Positions 63,401 through 64,000 of a DNA stretch of 64,000 nucleotides are shown piece after piece. Both the position numbers and the translations under genes were made by a program. Position 1 is the first letter of the stretch; each line of letters starts with the position of its first letter. The DNA is from Bacteroidota bacterium. Its GTDB lineage: Bacteria > Bacteroidota > Bacteroidia > Chitinophagales > Chitinophagaceae. The stretch lies in NCBI GenBank assembly GCA_023387985.1, contig JAEWHC010000008.1, positions 62,001 to 126,000 of the forward strand. The letters run 5' to 3'. The notes beneath the pieces were generated by a model that was not told the DNA's origin, searched no databases, and saw only the letters and a program-made list of their open reading frames with translations.

Positions 63401-64000
63401 TGTCAATTAATGTTGTGGTTTCTGATTCGCTTCCAATCCCATCTGTGGCGGGATCGAGAAAGATGATGTCTTCATTGTTATCGATCAGTTGCAGCCGGAT
63501 TCCAAAATCCCGCTCCAAAAAGGAATTCGTAAGGGTAAGATGGCCAACCTGAAAAGCCAGTACATTGGCTCTGCGTTCAGCATCAGAAAGGGATACGTTG
63601 CCGCCATAGGTGACACTAAACTGACCGGAAGCCGCAAGGGCAAACCGAAAAGTTCGGATTTCACCGGTGTTGGCATTCAAGGGTACCAGGCCAGCCAAAT
63701 CTCCTTTATTGCTGATTGTAGCTATACTGACCCCGTCGCCGGAGCTTTCGCATTCAAATCCTTCTAAATCTGCAGACACCGATTCGAACCCAATGTAAAT
63801 CTGGTTTTGGTCATCCACTCGCCTGATGAATAAAGAGGCCTTTCCGGGCTCATGGATAATCGCGTTCAATCCAAGTCTGGTAAAAGAAAAACGTGTTGTT
63901 TTCAAACTACCATCCGTGGAAACACCGCTGAACGATTGAAGGTCGGGGTACTTCTTAACTAAACCGGGCGCCGCAACAGGTGCATTGACTACGCGGAATT
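60435..64000 (-). CDS. secreted reprolysin-type metalloprotease with T9SS signal, 5' cut by window edge
   Basis: The frame runs open to the window edge (RVVNAPVAAPGLVKKYPDLQSFSG), so the start is outside. A propeptide-like region precedes an M12-type zinc-binding site HEIGHQAGANHTF (HExxHxxGxxH). Then come PKD-like/Ig-like domains, at least two HYR-type repeats of about 90 residues (TLYKDEDCNYSALPADTGVPTDVQDNCD, IVIYKDESCDYDADPSITGNPTNVDDNCD), and a type A T9SS sorting domain ending VDVQQGENRMLIKLIKL. At about 1188 visible residues it is a large surface or secreted protease. Confidence 0.92.
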   Translation of the reverse strand, partial: FRVVNAPVAAPGLVKKYPDLQSFSGVSTDGSLKTTRFSFTRLGLNAIIHEPGKASLFIRRVDDQNQIYIGFESVSADLEGFECESSGDGVSIATISNKGDLAGLVPLNANTGEIRTFRFALAASGQFSVTYGGNVSLSDAERRANVLAFQVGHLTLTNSFLERDFGIRLQLIDNNEDIIFLDPATDGIGSESETTTLIDMAKTVINGVLSTSDYDLGHLMHFNSGSNAGRASIGRFCDDDNKARAVTMRAGWNNLDGYASMMFTHEIGHQAGANHTFTHQDDNDNAQMEPGSGNTFMSYGGNGIAAADQVIELRSPYFHAISIQQATAHIAGVSCGTTIDANNTAPSANAGADRTIPKSTAFVLTGVASDPESDPLLFTWEQMDKLTSDFGRTIPNSTYTTGPMFRSLPPSTSPIRLMPAEGVSTKWETLPSVARTMNFRFTVRDGSQTNSDNIVITVADVGPFALTAPNGGETICPGNYNITWNAEGTQALSANVKISLSTDGGVNWSVITASTPNDGSYTHDFACTYSNNARIKIEAVENIFYDLSNAVFTIGDNTKPTFNVPADVTLYKDEDCNYSALPADTGVPTDVQDNCDANPDVWHTDLEKNGSCTGETILERTWYVKDACGNDSSQVQIITVRDTTAPTFTVPDDIVIYKDESCDYDADPSITGNPTNVDDNCDPNPDPTYTDVVEEGSCMGEEIITRTWKVTDDCGNYTQAVQIITAMDTTAPYFENVSATPNSLWPPNHKMREVKINYDVFDNCSDAAHITTSLSIVSNEPVNGTGDGDTEPVDYEVIDNHTVMLRAERAGTGDGRVYTITITAEDDCGNISSTTTEVYVAHNITSPQAGSSFKVGSTVSLAGVFQDKPGNRHTATWLIDDAVSVKGQVAAEPNGRKNGLVTGSYKFMEPGVYKVRMNVKDQLGNESYVSTSGDQEATIVIYDPAGGNAFGGGWFASPAGALKADPQATGKASFGFEVHYFKKSTFPKGETRFELKVGNFEFTALNYDYMAISGNRAQMKGYGRITNGQSGIAFILTVIDNGNEDYVRVRIYNKNTGEVYYDNEPGASEAAAPTTRTGLSSVVQIIQGKDKRGTSALEYVREESLSTELEVTSAPNPSANLFNLHIKAKNNAEPVRLNVYNAAGIAVERMNTRGNSTIAVGANWRPGLYVVDVQQGENRMLIKLIKL

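Noticed and set aside
1..64000. tRNA or riboswitch genes
   Set aside because: No T-loop (GGTTCRANNCC) with a paired acceptor stem and no recognisable cobalamin, TPP or other aptamer core was found by eye; weak structured RNAs could be missed.

Overview
The window comes from a Bacteroidota chromosome, most likely a member of the Chitinophagaceae or a close relative. This rests on two SusC/SusD pairs, a FecI-like sigma/FecR pair feeding a TonB receptor, proteins with type A and type B type IX secretion sorting domains, Bacteroidota-type -7 elements (TAnnTTTG) before several genes, and the near absence of Shine-Dalgarno sequences. No tRNA, rRNA, transposase or CRISPR array is visible. All assignments come from reading the sequence; no database search was possible.

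Layout. 1-4 kb: the end of a DUF2911 gene, an exported beta-propeller protein and a secreted S9 peptidase. 4-5.2 kb: a von Willebrand A protein divergent from a small XRE regulator, with a direct-repeat operator candidate between them. 5.5-6.6 kb: an EreA/ChaN-like exported protein. 15.9-6.7 kb (minus strand): ECF sigma factor, FecR anti-sigma, STN-containing SusC, SusD, DUF4465 lipoprotein, thioredoxin-fold protein and a stand-alone DsbD-alpha domain, which looks like one signal-regulated uptake locus. 16.3-17.2 kb: a broken membrane-protein gene.

37-17.4 kb is one long minus-strand carbohydrate region. A divergent GntR-type regulator faces a rhamnose operon: a decayed RhaT remnant, a fused aldolase/dehydrogenase (RhaEW), rhamnose isomerase and a rhamnulokinase-like kinase. 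It continues into SusC, SusD, two GH5 lipoproteins and an exported phosphoesterase, then a second metabolic block: NCS1-type permease, tiny membrane protein, ADP-ribosylglycohydrolase-fold protein, Rpe-like epimerase, RpiB-like isomerase and ROK kinase. The last three have the composition of either a D-allose (AlsE/AlsI/AlsK-like) or a ribose salvage route, and the permease plus glycohydrolase point to a nucleoside or other N-glycoside. This block is the best candidate for an undescribed pathway.

38-64 kb is mostly housekeeping with visibly higher GC: tandem DUF2249 protein, RelA/SpoT, PhoB-type response regulator, an SGNH-GH20 fusion, PheS, MnmH, ComB, two short SSB paralogues, a type B T9SS surface protein, PEP carboxylase, PurA, two very acidic unknown proteins, a HerA-like ATPase and a large reprolysin-type secreted protease cut by the window edge. 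Gene-free gaps in and around this part hold three recurring kinds of degenerate repeat: CGCAAAG-rich relics, a roughly 6-bp CCTYRR tract, and a 90-bp block present at both 17.3 and 38.3 kb.
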